Positions 27,150 through 34,265 of a DNA stretch of 38,020 bases are shown in pieces (position 1 is the stretch's first letter; each line of letters begins with the position of its first letter). Location of the stretch: the IMG/VR virus record IMGVR_UViG_3300030109_001359, positions 1-38,020 of that record; one strand, 5' to 3'. This DNA comes from a virus. Made by a program: the position numbers and the translations under genes. The notes under the pieces were generated by a model. That model ran no database searches and was not told the DNA's origin. It was given only the letters and a program-made list of their open reading frames with translations.

Positions 27150-27818
27150 CTAAGTGGCATTTATATCAAACCCATCTACGGTTTCAAATAAAGATTTACC
27201 TGTGCTAGAAGGTTCTGGTGTGAACGCTATAGCTTTGGAGCAAGACTCGTCTTTCATTATATCCTCCACCTCAAGCATCTCTTCACTATTTAAATTTCGC
27301 ATAGGTTTAAAATAAAGTTTGGGTATTGAACTTTGTTCATCGAAATATATCCTTGTAAGGATACAACTAACTAACTCACCACGACTAGCAATATAATTAA
27401 CATATTGTTGTAGTGGCATTTTACTACCCGCAGTAGCTCTGCCATAAATGGAAGATGCAGGTATTTGCAACTGGTACACCTCGTCTAGCCTATCTTCAAA
27501 CACAATAGCTACCCTTTGGAAGTACCTGCAAGCACGTCCACCATACGAACCTGACCCTCTAATATTTTGACGGCAATCCATACAACGTAATGCTTGTTTC
27601 TGGCTTACTGGAACATCGTTTGCAGGTCGTTGCGTATCTAACGACCAACATGTAGGTGCCGTATGATTATCAGGGTCGTAAAAGCCCTCATAGTAGGATC
27701 TAGCAACATCAGCGGCTCCTACAATTACAACTTCCATAGTTTTGTTAGTACCTGTAGTGGTTTCTATACCATCAACAAATTCGGCAAATCTACCACCACG
27801 GATACTAACCCTACGCAC
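27150..27818 (-). CDS. Conserved Cys-motif phage protein, candidate ssDNA-associated factor
   Basis: The protein is 222 residues from a GTG start that overlaps the end of the HTH gene by 8 bases; the N-terminal VSIRGGRF belongs to the conserved family start as I recall it, which supports this start. The central block has TCWSLDTQRPANDVP, CMDCRQNIRGSGSYGG and ACRYFQRVAIVF, giving four cysteines that could bind zinc. It is followed by MPLQQYVNYIASRG and KLYFKPMRNL. The family is widespread in phages, usually unnamed, and found next to the ssDNA-binding protein, as here. A role in ssDNA metabolism is inferred from that neighbour only. Confidence 0.75.
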   Translation of the reverse strand: MRRVSIRGGRFAEFVDGIETTTGTNKTMEVVIVGAADVARSYYEGFYDPDNHTAPTCWSLDTQRPANDVPVSQKQALRCMDCRQNIRGSGSYGGRACRYFQRVAIVFEDRLDEVYQLQIPASSIYGRATAGSKMPLQQYVNYIASRGELVSCILTRIYFDEQSSIPKLYFKPMRNLNSEEMLEVEDIMKDESCSKAIAFTPEPSSTGKSLFETVDGFDINAT

Positions 27819-28011
27819 TCTCTTCGGTGTCCTTTGCCTTCATAAGCGCATCAGAGACCTCAGATAATCTAAACCTGTAAGTGTTACCTATCTTTAAAAA
27901 AGAATCTTTTGGTAAGTTATCTGTGCGAATCCAAGTTCTTACCGTAGAAATAGATACAGCAAAATGGTCTGCAACTTTTTCAATAGGCACAAATGGTTCA
28001 GCATGTTCCAT
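27811..28011 (-). CDS. Small helix-turn-helix DNA-binding protein (MerR/excisionase-like)
   Basis: The protein is 66 residues. The ATG overlaps the previous stop (TGATG), with GAGG eight bases upstream; a GTG one codon earlier is also possible. The segment PIEKVADHFAVSISTVRTWI is a clear helix-turn-helix, followed by a wing-like GNTYRFRLSEVSDAL, as in HTH_17/excisionase-type proteins. No integrase is in the window, so it is more likely a transcription regulator or replication accessory than an excisionase. It is embedded in the replication operon. Confidence 0.8.
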   Translation of the reverse strand: MEHAEPFVPIEKVADHFAVSISTVRTWIRTDNLPKDSFLKIGNTYRFRLSEVSDALMKAKDTEESA

Positions 28012-28409
28012 CACTTTTTCCTCACTGCAATAATATATTCAGAGTTTACGTTTAGTCCTTGGGGCACTAATTCTGGATTGTCCTCAAGAAACTGTTTAAC
28101 ATTAGATTGATTTAATCGTTTATCAAAAAACTCAGGTACCTCATGCTCTAAAACAAACTCATACATCGCAGACCAATCGGAAGTCCAATAACGTGTTTTA
28201 ACTGACCTATAAAACAAACCTTCAGTAGTCTTGACAGAATCAACTCCGTGGTCGTTACAATACTCTAACAGTGCTTTCTTAACCTGCTCAAGTTGAGCAT
28301 TAAGTTCCTGATCTTCTTCTTTAAACTTCGCAGATAATTCAGCTCGTTTCGCCTTGATCTTTAAATAAATCTTGGTTAGCTTCTCGGCTGATAATTTACC
28401 GTTCTCCAT
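28011..28409 (-). CDS. Gp157-like early phage protein with N-terminal coiled coil
   Basis: The protein is 132 residues, starting after AAAGGAGG. The N-terminal half is a charged coiled coil (KIKAKRAELSAKFKEEDQEL). The C-terminal half has VKTTEGLFYRSVKTRYWTSD, then KRLNQSNVKQFLEDNPELVP and GLNVNSEYIIAVRKK, which I recall from a very common early protein of marine and other podoviruses. Its layout resembles Siphovirus Gp157-type proteins. Exact function is unknown. It overlaps the HTH gene by one base. Confidence 0.75.
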   Translation of the reverse strand: MENGKLSAEKLTKIYLKIKAKRAELSAKFKEEDQELNAQLEQVKKALLEYCNDHGVDSVKTTEGLFYRSVKTRYWTSDWSAMYEFVLEHEVPEFFDKRLNQSNVKQFLEDNPELVPQGLNVNSEYIIAVRKK

Positions 28410-28457
28410 ACATCCTCCTTTAGTATCGAGAAATACAGTTTACTATCAGATAATTAC

Positions 28458-29885
28458 TTAATCAAGTATTTCTTGGTATAAATCTGTAATCTTTGTGTGT
28501 ATGTTAATTCTGTTATCTAACATTGCGTAAACACGTTTTTCTATGTTAGAACCTTGTAGCTGCACCACCGTACATTTGTGGTCTTGTCCTGACCTGTGAA
28601 CACGGGCATTAGCTTGTGCATAAGTTTCTAAACTAGATACTGGCCCCCACCACACCACAGTGTTTGCGGCTGTAAGAGTTATGCCGTGTGCCGCTGCTTG
28701 CGGTTGTATGATTAAAACTTTTGGGTCTCTTTGTTCTTGAAACTGTTTAAATATCTGAGTTCGTTTTGGTGCAGGAACATCACCACGTATTACCTCTGTA
28801 GGTATATATTCTTCACGTAGTTTTTTTGCTAATACGTCTATGACGTGTCTAAAGGCAACAAAGATTAATACCTTTTTACTAGACTCATCGATAACTTCAC
28901 GTAACACCTTGTATCTGTGCTTAATATCAAACTCCAGTGACTCACCACCATCGGTATAAATAGCACCTGCTGATATCTGTAGTAACTTGTTCATGTTTAC
29001 AGCGGCATTAGCGGCAGTAATTTGTTCACCTGCCGCCTCCATAATCATTTTATTTTTTAATTCTTTATAGTATTTAATTTGCTGACGGGTCAATGCTACT
29101 TCTCTTTTAACATACACCATAGGTGGTAAATCCATACACTCATCTTTGGTGTAACGTATCGCAGGTTGTAGCACTCTGTGTACTGTTTTTGTGGCTGTAT
29201 TTCTAGCTTCCCATTTAAAGGCTGTCACCTTGTACATAACTTGATCGCGGAAAGACCCAAAGAATCTCGGTACGCCTAACGGGTTAACAAGTTTAGCTAG
29301 ACCATAGGCATCGAGAGGGCTTTGTGCGGCTGGAGTTCCTGTCATCATCCACAGGCGTGTGTCTGGTTTAAGTATTCTCTTTAACGATTTCCAACGGTTA
29401 GTTTGTGCATTTTTATAGTGAGTGGCTTCATCTACAATAATTAAATCAAACCCAGCTTTGTATAAATCCTCCTCAACAATGGTGATACCATCATAATTTA
29501 TCACTACATAATCAGCATTGTTGGCTATAATTTTCCTTCGTTTTTCTGCTGACCCGTATGCCACATCCACAGTGCGGTGCATGGCAAACTTAAACAGATC
29601 ATCACGCCATGCACTCTCCATAATCGACAGAGGACATATGATAAGAACACGGGATATCTCCCATTGATCTAAGAGATAGTCACTTGCCCAGATTGCACTG
29701 GCTGTCTTTCCTGTTCCTTGTTCGTTGAAGCAGAACGCTTTGTGGTGCGAAGCCAAAAAGTCTGCTGTCTTCTTCTGGTGATCGAAAGGTTGGTGCTTAC
29801 CCGTCCAGTGATAGTCGGTGATCGTCTGAAGTTCATTTGTAGTTACGTTTTCTATTGGCTGATCTGCTTTCGATGCGTATGCCAT
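28458..29885 (-). CDS. SNF2-family DEAD/DEAH-type helicase
   Basis: The protein is 475 residues. Superfamily 2 motifs are in order: I NEQGTGKT (54-61), II VDEATH (151-156), III MTGTP (181-185), a second RecA-like domain with KVLIFVAFRH and VIRGD, and VI ARVHRSGQ (about 427-434). This is the compact SNF2-like helicase common in podovirus replication operons. It would translocate on DNA by ATP hydrolysis, probably in replication or recombination. The start follows GGGAGG, and the first 53 bases overlap the end of the upstream basic protein gene. Confidence 0.93.
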   Translation of the reverse strand: MAYASKADQPIENVTTNELQTITDYHWTGKHQPFDHQKKTADFLASHHKAFCFNEQGTGKTASAIWASDYLLDQWEISRVLIICPLSIMESAWRDDLFKFAMHRTVDVAYGSAEKRRKIIANNADYVVINYDGITIVEEDLYKAGFDLIIVDEATHYKNAQTNRWKSLKRILKPDTRLWMMTGTPAAQSPLDAYGLAKLVNPLGVPRFFGSFRDQVMYKVTAFKWEARNTATKTVHRVLQPAIRYTKDECMDLPPMVYVKREVALTRQQIKYYKELKNKMIMEAAGEQITAANAAVNMNKLLQISAGAIYTDGGESLEFDIKHRYKVLREVIDESSKKVLIFVAFRHVIDVLAKKLREEYIPTEVIRGDVPAPKRTQIFKQFQEQRDPKVLIIQPQAAAHGITLTAANTVVWWGPVSSLETYAQANARVHRSGQDHKCTVVQLQGSNIEKRVYAMLDNRINIHTKITDLYQEILD

Positions 29886-30066
29886 CTTTATTACTACCTC
29901 CCTTCTTCAACGGCTTTTTATGACCTACATCCTTACCTTTACGGTCAACGCCTTTCTTATCCATTTCACGTCTAGCTCTTTGACGTTCCATCCTGTCTTT
30001 ATGTTCTTTTGTACCTTTTTTTGGATTGACCTGTTTCTTTCTATCTTTCGGATTTTTATATGGCAT
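29833..30066 (-). CDS. Small basic protein with degenerate HNH-like motif
   Basis: The protein is 77 residues, starting at the ATG after GGGAGG that overlaps the nuclease stop (TAATG). It is very rich in Lys and Arg. The C-terminal part (GKDVGHKKPLKKGGSN, then SRSANRKRN) aligns by eye with the DHI-PLxKGG...N core of HNH proteins. The first Asp is Gly and there are no zinc-binding cysteines, so nuclease activity is doubtful. It is likely a DNA-binding protein. It lies between a PD-(D/E)XK nuclease and the SNF2 helicase. Confidence 0.65.
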   Translation of the reverse strand: MPYKNPKDRKKQVNPKKGTKEHKDRMERQRARREMDKKGVDRKGKDVGHKKPLKKGGSNKDGIRIESRSANRKRNYK

Positions 30067-30731
30067 TAGTGCCTCCCGTTGTAAATACATTCAGTAACTA
30101 CACAGTGTTTTTTACATAGCCCACTAGGTTTAGGGTTCCAAACATCTATACCATAAGCAGTATGCATATCAGAAACTCTAAGTGCCCATTTACTAAATAA
30201 TGAATCGTAATCTTCTCTAGTATAAGTTCGTTTAATAAGTTCTTTGCACACAACAAACAAGAGTCCAGCATTTATTTTTTGTACTGTTGGGTAGTGAGAA
30301 AAAATAGCCATAGCCATAAGTTCTAACTGTCCTACATCTGCATACTGTGTAGACTTACTGGTTTTATAATCTACTATCCACGCCAGTTCGTCATTTAAAA
30401 TTAATAAATCTACTATGCCTCTATACCAAACTTGATCGTCAAAAAACTTACAAGGGTCTCCTGCATCATCAACACCAAGTCGTAACTCACACAGTTTCAT
30501 ACCTTCTTTCTTATTTAAGTTATCGAGAGCGTCTTTTGCCCAATTAAATTTAAAAGGTAGAGGGGTGTAGTCATTTATATAATTCTCGGCAGCTTTGTGG
30601 AATTGATTACCGTAGAACATAGCAGAGGACATAGGTTCTTTATAATCTTTAATTACACGTAGATGATAAAATTGCTTGGGGCATTGTTCAAATGCCTTCA
30701 ACTTACTGAACGACCAAGGTTCTACACTCAC
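30066..30731 (-). CDS. PD-(D/E)XK exonuclease, Cas4/RecB-like, with possible Fe-S cysteines
   Basis: The protein is 221 residues, read from the GTG that overlaps the upstream TGA (GTGA); a TTG six codons earlier is the alternative. Motifs in order: FSKLKAFEQCPKQFY (C17), GNQFHKAAE (H45), GIVDLLI (D108), IVDYKTSK (D121, K123) and QLELMAMA (Q135), the core of the Cas4/RecB nuclease family. Three further cysteines near the end (C206, C210, C215) together with C17 give the one-plus-three pattern of an iron-sulfur cluster. It likely processes DNA ends in replication or recombination. Confidence 0.88.
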   Translation of the reverse strand: MSVEPWSFSKLKAFEQCPKQFYHLRVIKDYKEPMSSAMFYGNQFHKAAENYINDYTPLPFKFNWAKDALDNLNKKEGMKLCELRLGVDDAGDPCKFFDDQVWYRGIVDLLILNDELAWIVDYKTSKSTQYADVGQLELMAMAIFSHYPTVQKINAGLLFVVCKELIKRTYTREDYDSLFSKWALRVSDMHTAYGIDVWNPKPSGLCKKHCVVTECIYNGRH

Positions 30732-31048
30732 CGCCAGTCCCCAAAACAACCATTTTCGTGGTTGTGAATCGCATATACCATGTAATCCCCCTCTTTACCT
30801 TCACCGATACAAGTTTTGGATTGACACAGGAATAACACAAGAGCACCTGCCACTTCTTCAAAGTGAAATCCATTAGCAGATGCCATATTTTCTGCTTCAT
30901 CATGTAAAACGCAATTAGTACCACCCATATCAGATGCCACGTATTTGGGTATTTGAACATCCCCAACATCCGTGCGTGTATATAAGTCTGTGCCTACCAA
31001 ACGTAAGTCAGTCCCACCGCATTGTGGGCATTTCATTTTAGTGTCCAT
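30728..31048 (-). CDS. Zinc-ribbon protein next to DNA polymerase
   Basis: The protein is 106 residues; its ATG overlaps the polymerase stop (TAATG). The N-terminus KCPQCGG (C7, C10) is half of a zinc ribbon. Further cysteines lie at about 46, 75 and 80 (TNCVLHD, FLCQSKTC) and could complete one. The middle has a helix (DEAENMASANGFHFEEVAG). I do not know the family. The tight coupling to the polymerase suggests a replication partner, but no assignment is possible from the sequence. Confidence 0.7.
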   Translation of the reverse strand: MDTKMKCPQCGGTDLRLVGTDLYTRTDVGDVQIPKYVASDMGGTNCVLHDEAENMASANGFHFEEVAGALVLFLCQSKTCIGEGKEGDYMVYAIHNHENGCFGDWR

Positions 31049-32871
31049 TATTCACATTCCCCGTAGGAATAACCCACACCAGACTCACATGCTATTGGTA
31101 AGCCATCTGCCCACTCAGGAGTTGTACTCATACAAGTTTCAACATACTCCACAGCTTCTTCCATTTCATCTTCTAGTACCATACATACTACTGAATCATG
31201 TACAGTCAATGCAACTTTATATTTAGCACTGATTGCTAACATTTGATCTGCTATGATACAACGTGCGAAAGCCTGACAGACATTCTCTATAACCTTACCA
31301 CCATATAATTTAGTCCGACCATTGCGGGTACGGTAAGTAAATTCTACAGAACCATCAAGTTCCTTATATTCTAAATCGTTATACTTCATCAAAAGACCAG
31401 AGGGTAGTATTATACTAGATTCCCCTGTAGTTTTTATTATGCCATTACGTCCGAAGTTATAAGGCATTTTAGTGTTATGCATATCAATTAACATGCTGTC
31501 AGCTTCGGACCATAAATCTTTTATGTCAGAATTTGTTTTCCTGTATACATCTATAATCCTTCGAGCTTCTTCTAGTTTTATTATCACGCCAAAAGACCGT
31601 AACTGTTGGGCAAACCTTTCTGCCCCCATACCATACCCTGCACCCAGAATAGTAGTTTTACCTACAAATCTTTGTTGCTTAGTAACTTTGTCCTCTGGCA
31701 CTTTATAAATTTTAGAAGCCATTTTCACGTAAACGTCTTCTTTATTGGTAAACGCATCTACTAGGTCATCTTGTTCGGCAAGCCAAGCAAGCACCCTCGC
31801 CTCAATCTGTGATGAATCACAGTCTACAAGTACGTGTCCCTCTGGAGCTAAGATACTTTTTTTAAGTTTTTTACCCTCACCGCGACTGCTTAAATTCTGC
31901 ATATTAATCTTACCGTCTCCGCCCCAACGACCCGTATGTGCCGCATAGTATCTCAGAGGTACAGGTAGCGATCCTCGTTCCGCAATGTCAATAAACCGTT
32001 CAGTGCGTGTTTCTTCTATTGTGCTTTTGTTACCTAACCGTGCTTCGGCTACAGCTTGCACCCTAACGTCTTTATGCACCAGTAGCTCTTTGAAACCGTC
32101 GTCAGTCTTTGCAAAAGCGTAAGTTTCTTTACCCGTGGTAGGACTAACCTTCATAGGAGGTATAACACCCAAGTTCAAAAGCACTTCCGCAAACTTTGGG
32201 TTACTCATTAAATTTTCTTTGTCTATGCCGCAGTTCCAAATCAAGTCCTCCTTATAGTCACGTATTTCCACAAGATAATCTTTAAGTGTGGAGCTGCACA
32301 ATGTAAGTGTAGGATCTATAAACATTCTTAGTGTGGTATCTATGACCTTGAGTTCCTGCTTGGGAAAGTTCTTACCCATACGTTTAAAAAGTTCGTATGT
32401 TAAGTCCACATCATTCACACAATAATCACCATAGCTATCTAGCTCTTCTTCGCTAAAATCTTCTCTTCGCTTACCAATAGCCTCGTGAACCTCTTCTCCC
32501 TTCTGCCCAATCCCGTAAAATTCAGACAGAGCAGAGAGTGATCCGCCAACTTCAACCCCATGTACAGCACGGGCAATGCACAAAGTATCGGCATAGCGGC
32601 TAGGATGAACATCGTAGATCCAAGCAAGAATAGCACCGTCAAACATGGTATTGTGAGCACATAGTATGCTGTTCTTCCAATCAAAACTGTGTAGGTATTC
32701 TTTTGTCTGTTTAAAATTTCCACTAGCCCACTCCGTATCGTTGTTGTTAAGTTTCACACCCACACCTATAACCTCAAAGCGTGAGTCCCTTATATACTCT
32801 TCCGTTGTTAATTTTTTAAGACTATACTTCTTGTCGTAGTACGTCTCAAAGTCTATCGTTATTAAATCCAT
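31048..32871 (-). CDS. DNA polymerase, family A, with 3'-5' exonuclease
   Basis: The protein is 607 residues. The start was set at the ATG before DLITIDFETYYD; a GTG six codons upstream is possible. The exonuclease domain has motif I DFET (D7, E9), motif II AHNTMFDG and motif III CVNDVDLTYEL. The polymerase domain has motif A DSSQIEAR (D352), motif B with R401, K405 and Y413 (RFVGKTTILGAGYGMG) and motif C VHDSVV (H558, D559). All expected catalytic residues are present, so it should be an active proofreading replicase. It is short for a Pol I, as in T7-like phages, and lacks a 5' nuclease domain. Confidence 0.95.
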   Translation of the reverse strand: MDLITIDFETYYDKKYSLKKLTTEEYIRDSRFEVIGVGVKLNNNDTEWASGNFKQTKEYLHSFDWKNSILCAHNTMFDGAILAWIYDVHPSRYADTLCIARAVHGVEVGGSLSALSEFYGIGQKGEEVHEAIGKRREDFSEEELDSYGDYCVNDVDLTYELFKRMGKNFPKQELKVIDTTLRMFIDPTLTLCSSTLKDYLVEIRDYKEDLIWNCGIDKENLMSNPKFAEVLLNLGVIPPMKVSPTTGKETYAFAKTDDGFKELLVHKDVRVQAVAEARLGNKSTIEETRTERFIDIAERGSLPVPLRYYAAHTGRWGGDGKINMQNLSSRGEGKKLKKSILAPEGHVLVDCDSSQIEARVLAWLAEQDDLVDAFTNKEDVYVKMASKIYKVPEDKVTKQQRFVGKTTILGAGYGMGAERFAQQLRSFGVIIKLEEARRIIDVYRKTNSDIKDLWSEADSMLIDMHNTKMPYNFGRNGIIKTTGESSIILPSGLLMKYNDLEYKELDGSVEFTYRTRNGRTKLYGGKVIENVCQAFARCIIADQMLAISAKYKVALTVHDSVVCMVLEDEMEEAVEYVETCMSTTPEWADGLPIACESGVGYSYGECE

Positions 32872-33031
32872 GACTTCCAGTATCTCCACCGTCTACCTGA
32901 TTTTTTATTAATCTATCTAAATACCATCGCGCCTTACGTAAATCCTCTACTTGGTTCCCATGCTTATGCCTCCACCTATGTAGATACTTCTTTACAGAAC
33001 CTTCTAAATAATAACTAAACCCTGCATCCAA
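32846..33031 (-). pseudogene. C-terminal half of a DUF3310-like protein, separated by a frameshift
   Basis: This frame carries GFSYYLEGSVKKYLHRW and VEDLRKARWYLDRLIKNQ, the C-terminal motifs of DUF3310 (nucleotide kinase-like small phage proteins). The N-terminal motif of the same family is at the end of the upstream gene, in the frame one base away, and the two frames overlap at 33015-33031. The only candidate start is a TTG at 33031 behind AAGG. Either the gene is broken, the two parts are joined by +1 frameshifting, or they are made separately. It overlaps the polymerase start. Confidence 0.75.
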
Positions 33032-33269
33032 TTTTACCTTGGTTGTAATGCGGGGGGTGGTTTACATTTTTAAACTCAGTGCGGCTGCAACTTGTTTTAG
33101 ACTCGGTGCGACCAGATGAGACCAGTTCCTCGCCAAAAAATACAGACGTATCTTGATCTGTCTGCACCTCCAAATCTGTCTTAGCTTGTACATCTTTCCA
33201 CGCATTTGATACTGCGTCCCATTGTTCGGGGGTCGCGTCATCGATACTATTTCCTTTTTTCTTAGTCAT
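33015..33269 (-). CDS. DUF3310-like N-terminal half with an acidic leader
   Basis: The protein is 84 residues from an ATG preceded by AAAGGAGGTAGTG, a near-perfect ribosome-binding site; a longer frame from 33341 overlaps the 49-aa gene and was not used. The first 60 residues are polar and acidic. The end is NVNHPPHYNQGKIGCRV and a stop. VNHPPHYNQGKI is the conserved opening of the DUF3310 domain, which normally continues for another ~45 residues; those are found in the next frame (see the 32846-33031 entry). Confidence 0.75.
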   Translation of the reverse strand: MTKKKGNSIDDATPEQWDAVSNAWKDVQAKTDLEVQTDQDTSVFFGEELVSSGRTESKTSCSRTEFKNVNHPPHYNQGKIGCRV

Positions 33270-33411
33270 CACTACCTCCTTTGAATCCGCATAATTTTTT
33301 CTTGAGCCATTTATTGTTAAACTTCTCCAGTGCTTTTTCATTCATAACTTTACGCTTGGCAGTCTGCCGCCACTTGTTACTGCTCACACTACTCACCTGT
33401 TGCCGCCTCAT
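33262..33411 (-). CDS. 49-aa basic protein with FNNKWLKKKL motif
   Basis: This short gene has its ATG overlapping the VRR-NUC stop (ATGA) behind GGAGGAGCT, and its stop overlaps the next gene by 8 bases. The protein is very basic (MRRQQVSSVSSNKWRQ, then KALEKFNNKWLKKKL). The FNN-K/R-WL-K/R-KKL motif recurs in the 39-aa gene at 35199-35318, also near its C-terminus. Coupling on both sides and the recurring motif support a real gene. Function unknown; nucleic-acid binding is a guess from charge. Confidence 0.7.
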   Translation of the reverse strand: MRRQQVSSVSSNKWRQTAKRKVMNEKALEKFNNKWLKKKLCGFKGGSDD

Positions 33412-33683
33412 AGCTCCTCCATAAACGTGTTCATGTTTAACTCATTAACAACCATCGCGCAGCCGCCAGCCATATAAATATCTGATAAGTTCTTTTGCTG
33501 TAATGGCGTAGGTTTGTTCTTACCAGCTTTACATTCGATACCAAAAAATCTACCTTTATGGCACCCGACAATATCCGGCACACCACTTCTCCCATAACCA
33601 CCAGTGGCAGGGAAAAAATAGTAGGCTCCTATTGATTTAAGGTGACGTGATACAGTGCGTTTGACTTTAGCTTCGGGGGTCAT
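33408..33683 (-). CDS. VRR-NUC domain nuclease
   Basis: The protein is 91 residues, the usual size of the stand-alone phage VRR-NUC. It begins MTPEAKVKRTVSRHLKS, the conserved start, and has the catalytic set SGVPDIVG (D), FGIECKAG (E and K) and a Gln a few residues later (TPLQQKN). This PD-(D/E)XK-type enzyme is expected to cleave branched DNA such as Holliday junctions. Its ATG directly abuts the 18-base palindromic repeat, just downstream of a strong terminator; there is no normal ribosome-binding site, only AGGG inside the hairpin arm. Confidence 0.92.
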   Translation of the reverse strand: MTPEAKVKRTVSRHLKSIGAYYFFPATGGYGRSGVPDIVGCHKGRFFGIECKAGKNKPTPLQQKNLSDIYMAGGCAMVVNELNMNTFMEEL

Positions 33684-33700
33684 GGTAGGGGATTCCCTAC
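33683..33700 (-). repeat. 18-base hairpin repeat, copy 1 (abuts VRR-NUC start)
   Basis: TGGTAGGGGATTCCCTAC on the + strand; the + strand T at 33683 is the complement of the A of the VRR-NUC ATG. On the transcript, GGUAGGG and CCCUACC can pair around a 4-base loop, with a 7-bp stem (33684-33701) at this copy. It lies between the terminator U-run and the start codon. Confidence 0.9.
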
Positions 33701-33701
33701 C

Positions 33702-33727
33702 AAAAAAAGGGGGGACGAGTGCCCCCC
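33702..33727 (-). terminator. Strong intrinsic terminator inside the early gene run
   Basis: On the - strand GGGGGG, loop CACTCGT, CCCCCC is followed by seven T residues. It starts 10 bases after the 175-aa gene's stop and ends 18 bases before VRR-NUC. All genes from VRR-NUC to the left lie behind it, in the same direction. Confidence 0.92.
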
Positions 33728-33737
33728 AAGTAGGGTA

Positions 33738-34265
33738 CTACTCTTCGATATAATAAGTCTCTTCGTTGTGGCGTGTTCCAAGCCCTTCAATTTCCTCACC
33801 TTCTTCAAGTAATGATAAACTTGCCATCTTATCTTGAATTTCTACTGGCAACTTATTAATATCATCGTACACAGTGAGTCTTTCGTGGTCAACACATTCT
33901 TTACCAATACAGAGTATTTCGACTCTTTTTGTGGTTTTTGGAGCGTAAACACGATAAAACGTGTTATGTGGTGTCATATCTTCTCTCCTTTTCACGTATG
34001 TTTTTAATTCCTTTACATCACGCATGTTATTAATCCACCCATAGAAAATTTCTCTAGCCATAAAAACATTCTCAGGTTTACCTGTACCATTCCAGAACAA
34101 ACATTTTCCGTGATGTTTTTGCATTTCTTGAAAGTAAAACTTGATTGCCCCGACACCATCCGTAGCAGGGTTTATATCTCCTTCGTCACGCACACCGTCC
34201 ATGTAATCGTATAGCATTGGGACATACATTGGCTTTACATGATTAGTATTTCTCCAGTTAGGCAT
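33738..34265 (-). CDS. Unknown early protein sharing a C-terminal module with its neighbour
   Basis: The protein is 175 residues. The start was set at the ATG overlapping the upstream stop by 8 bases, behind AGAGAAG; a longer frame from 34304 lies inside the upstream gene. It has a Tyr/Met-rich N-terminus (KPMYVPMLYDYMDGVRDEGD), a central GKCLFWNGTGKPENVFMAR and a C-terminus DKMASLSLLEEGEEIEGLGT followed by R-x6-YYIEE. That last module resembles the C-terminus of the 314-aa protein upstream. No catalytic motif is recognised. It is followed by the strong terminator. Confidence 0.7.
   Translation of the reverse strand: MPNWRNTNHVKPMYVPMLYDYMDGVRDEGDINPATDGVGAIKFYFQEMQKHHGKCLFWNGTGKPENVFMAREIFYGWINNMRDVKELKTYVKRREDMTPHNTFYRVYAPKTTKRVEILCIGKECVDHERLTVYDDINKLPVEIQDKMASLSLLEEGEEIEGLGTRHNEETYYIEE

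Noticed and set aside
27811-28011. Excisionase and hence a lysogeny module
   Set aside because: The HTH fold alone fits, but no integrase, repressor or attachment site is visible and the gene lies inside the replication operon.
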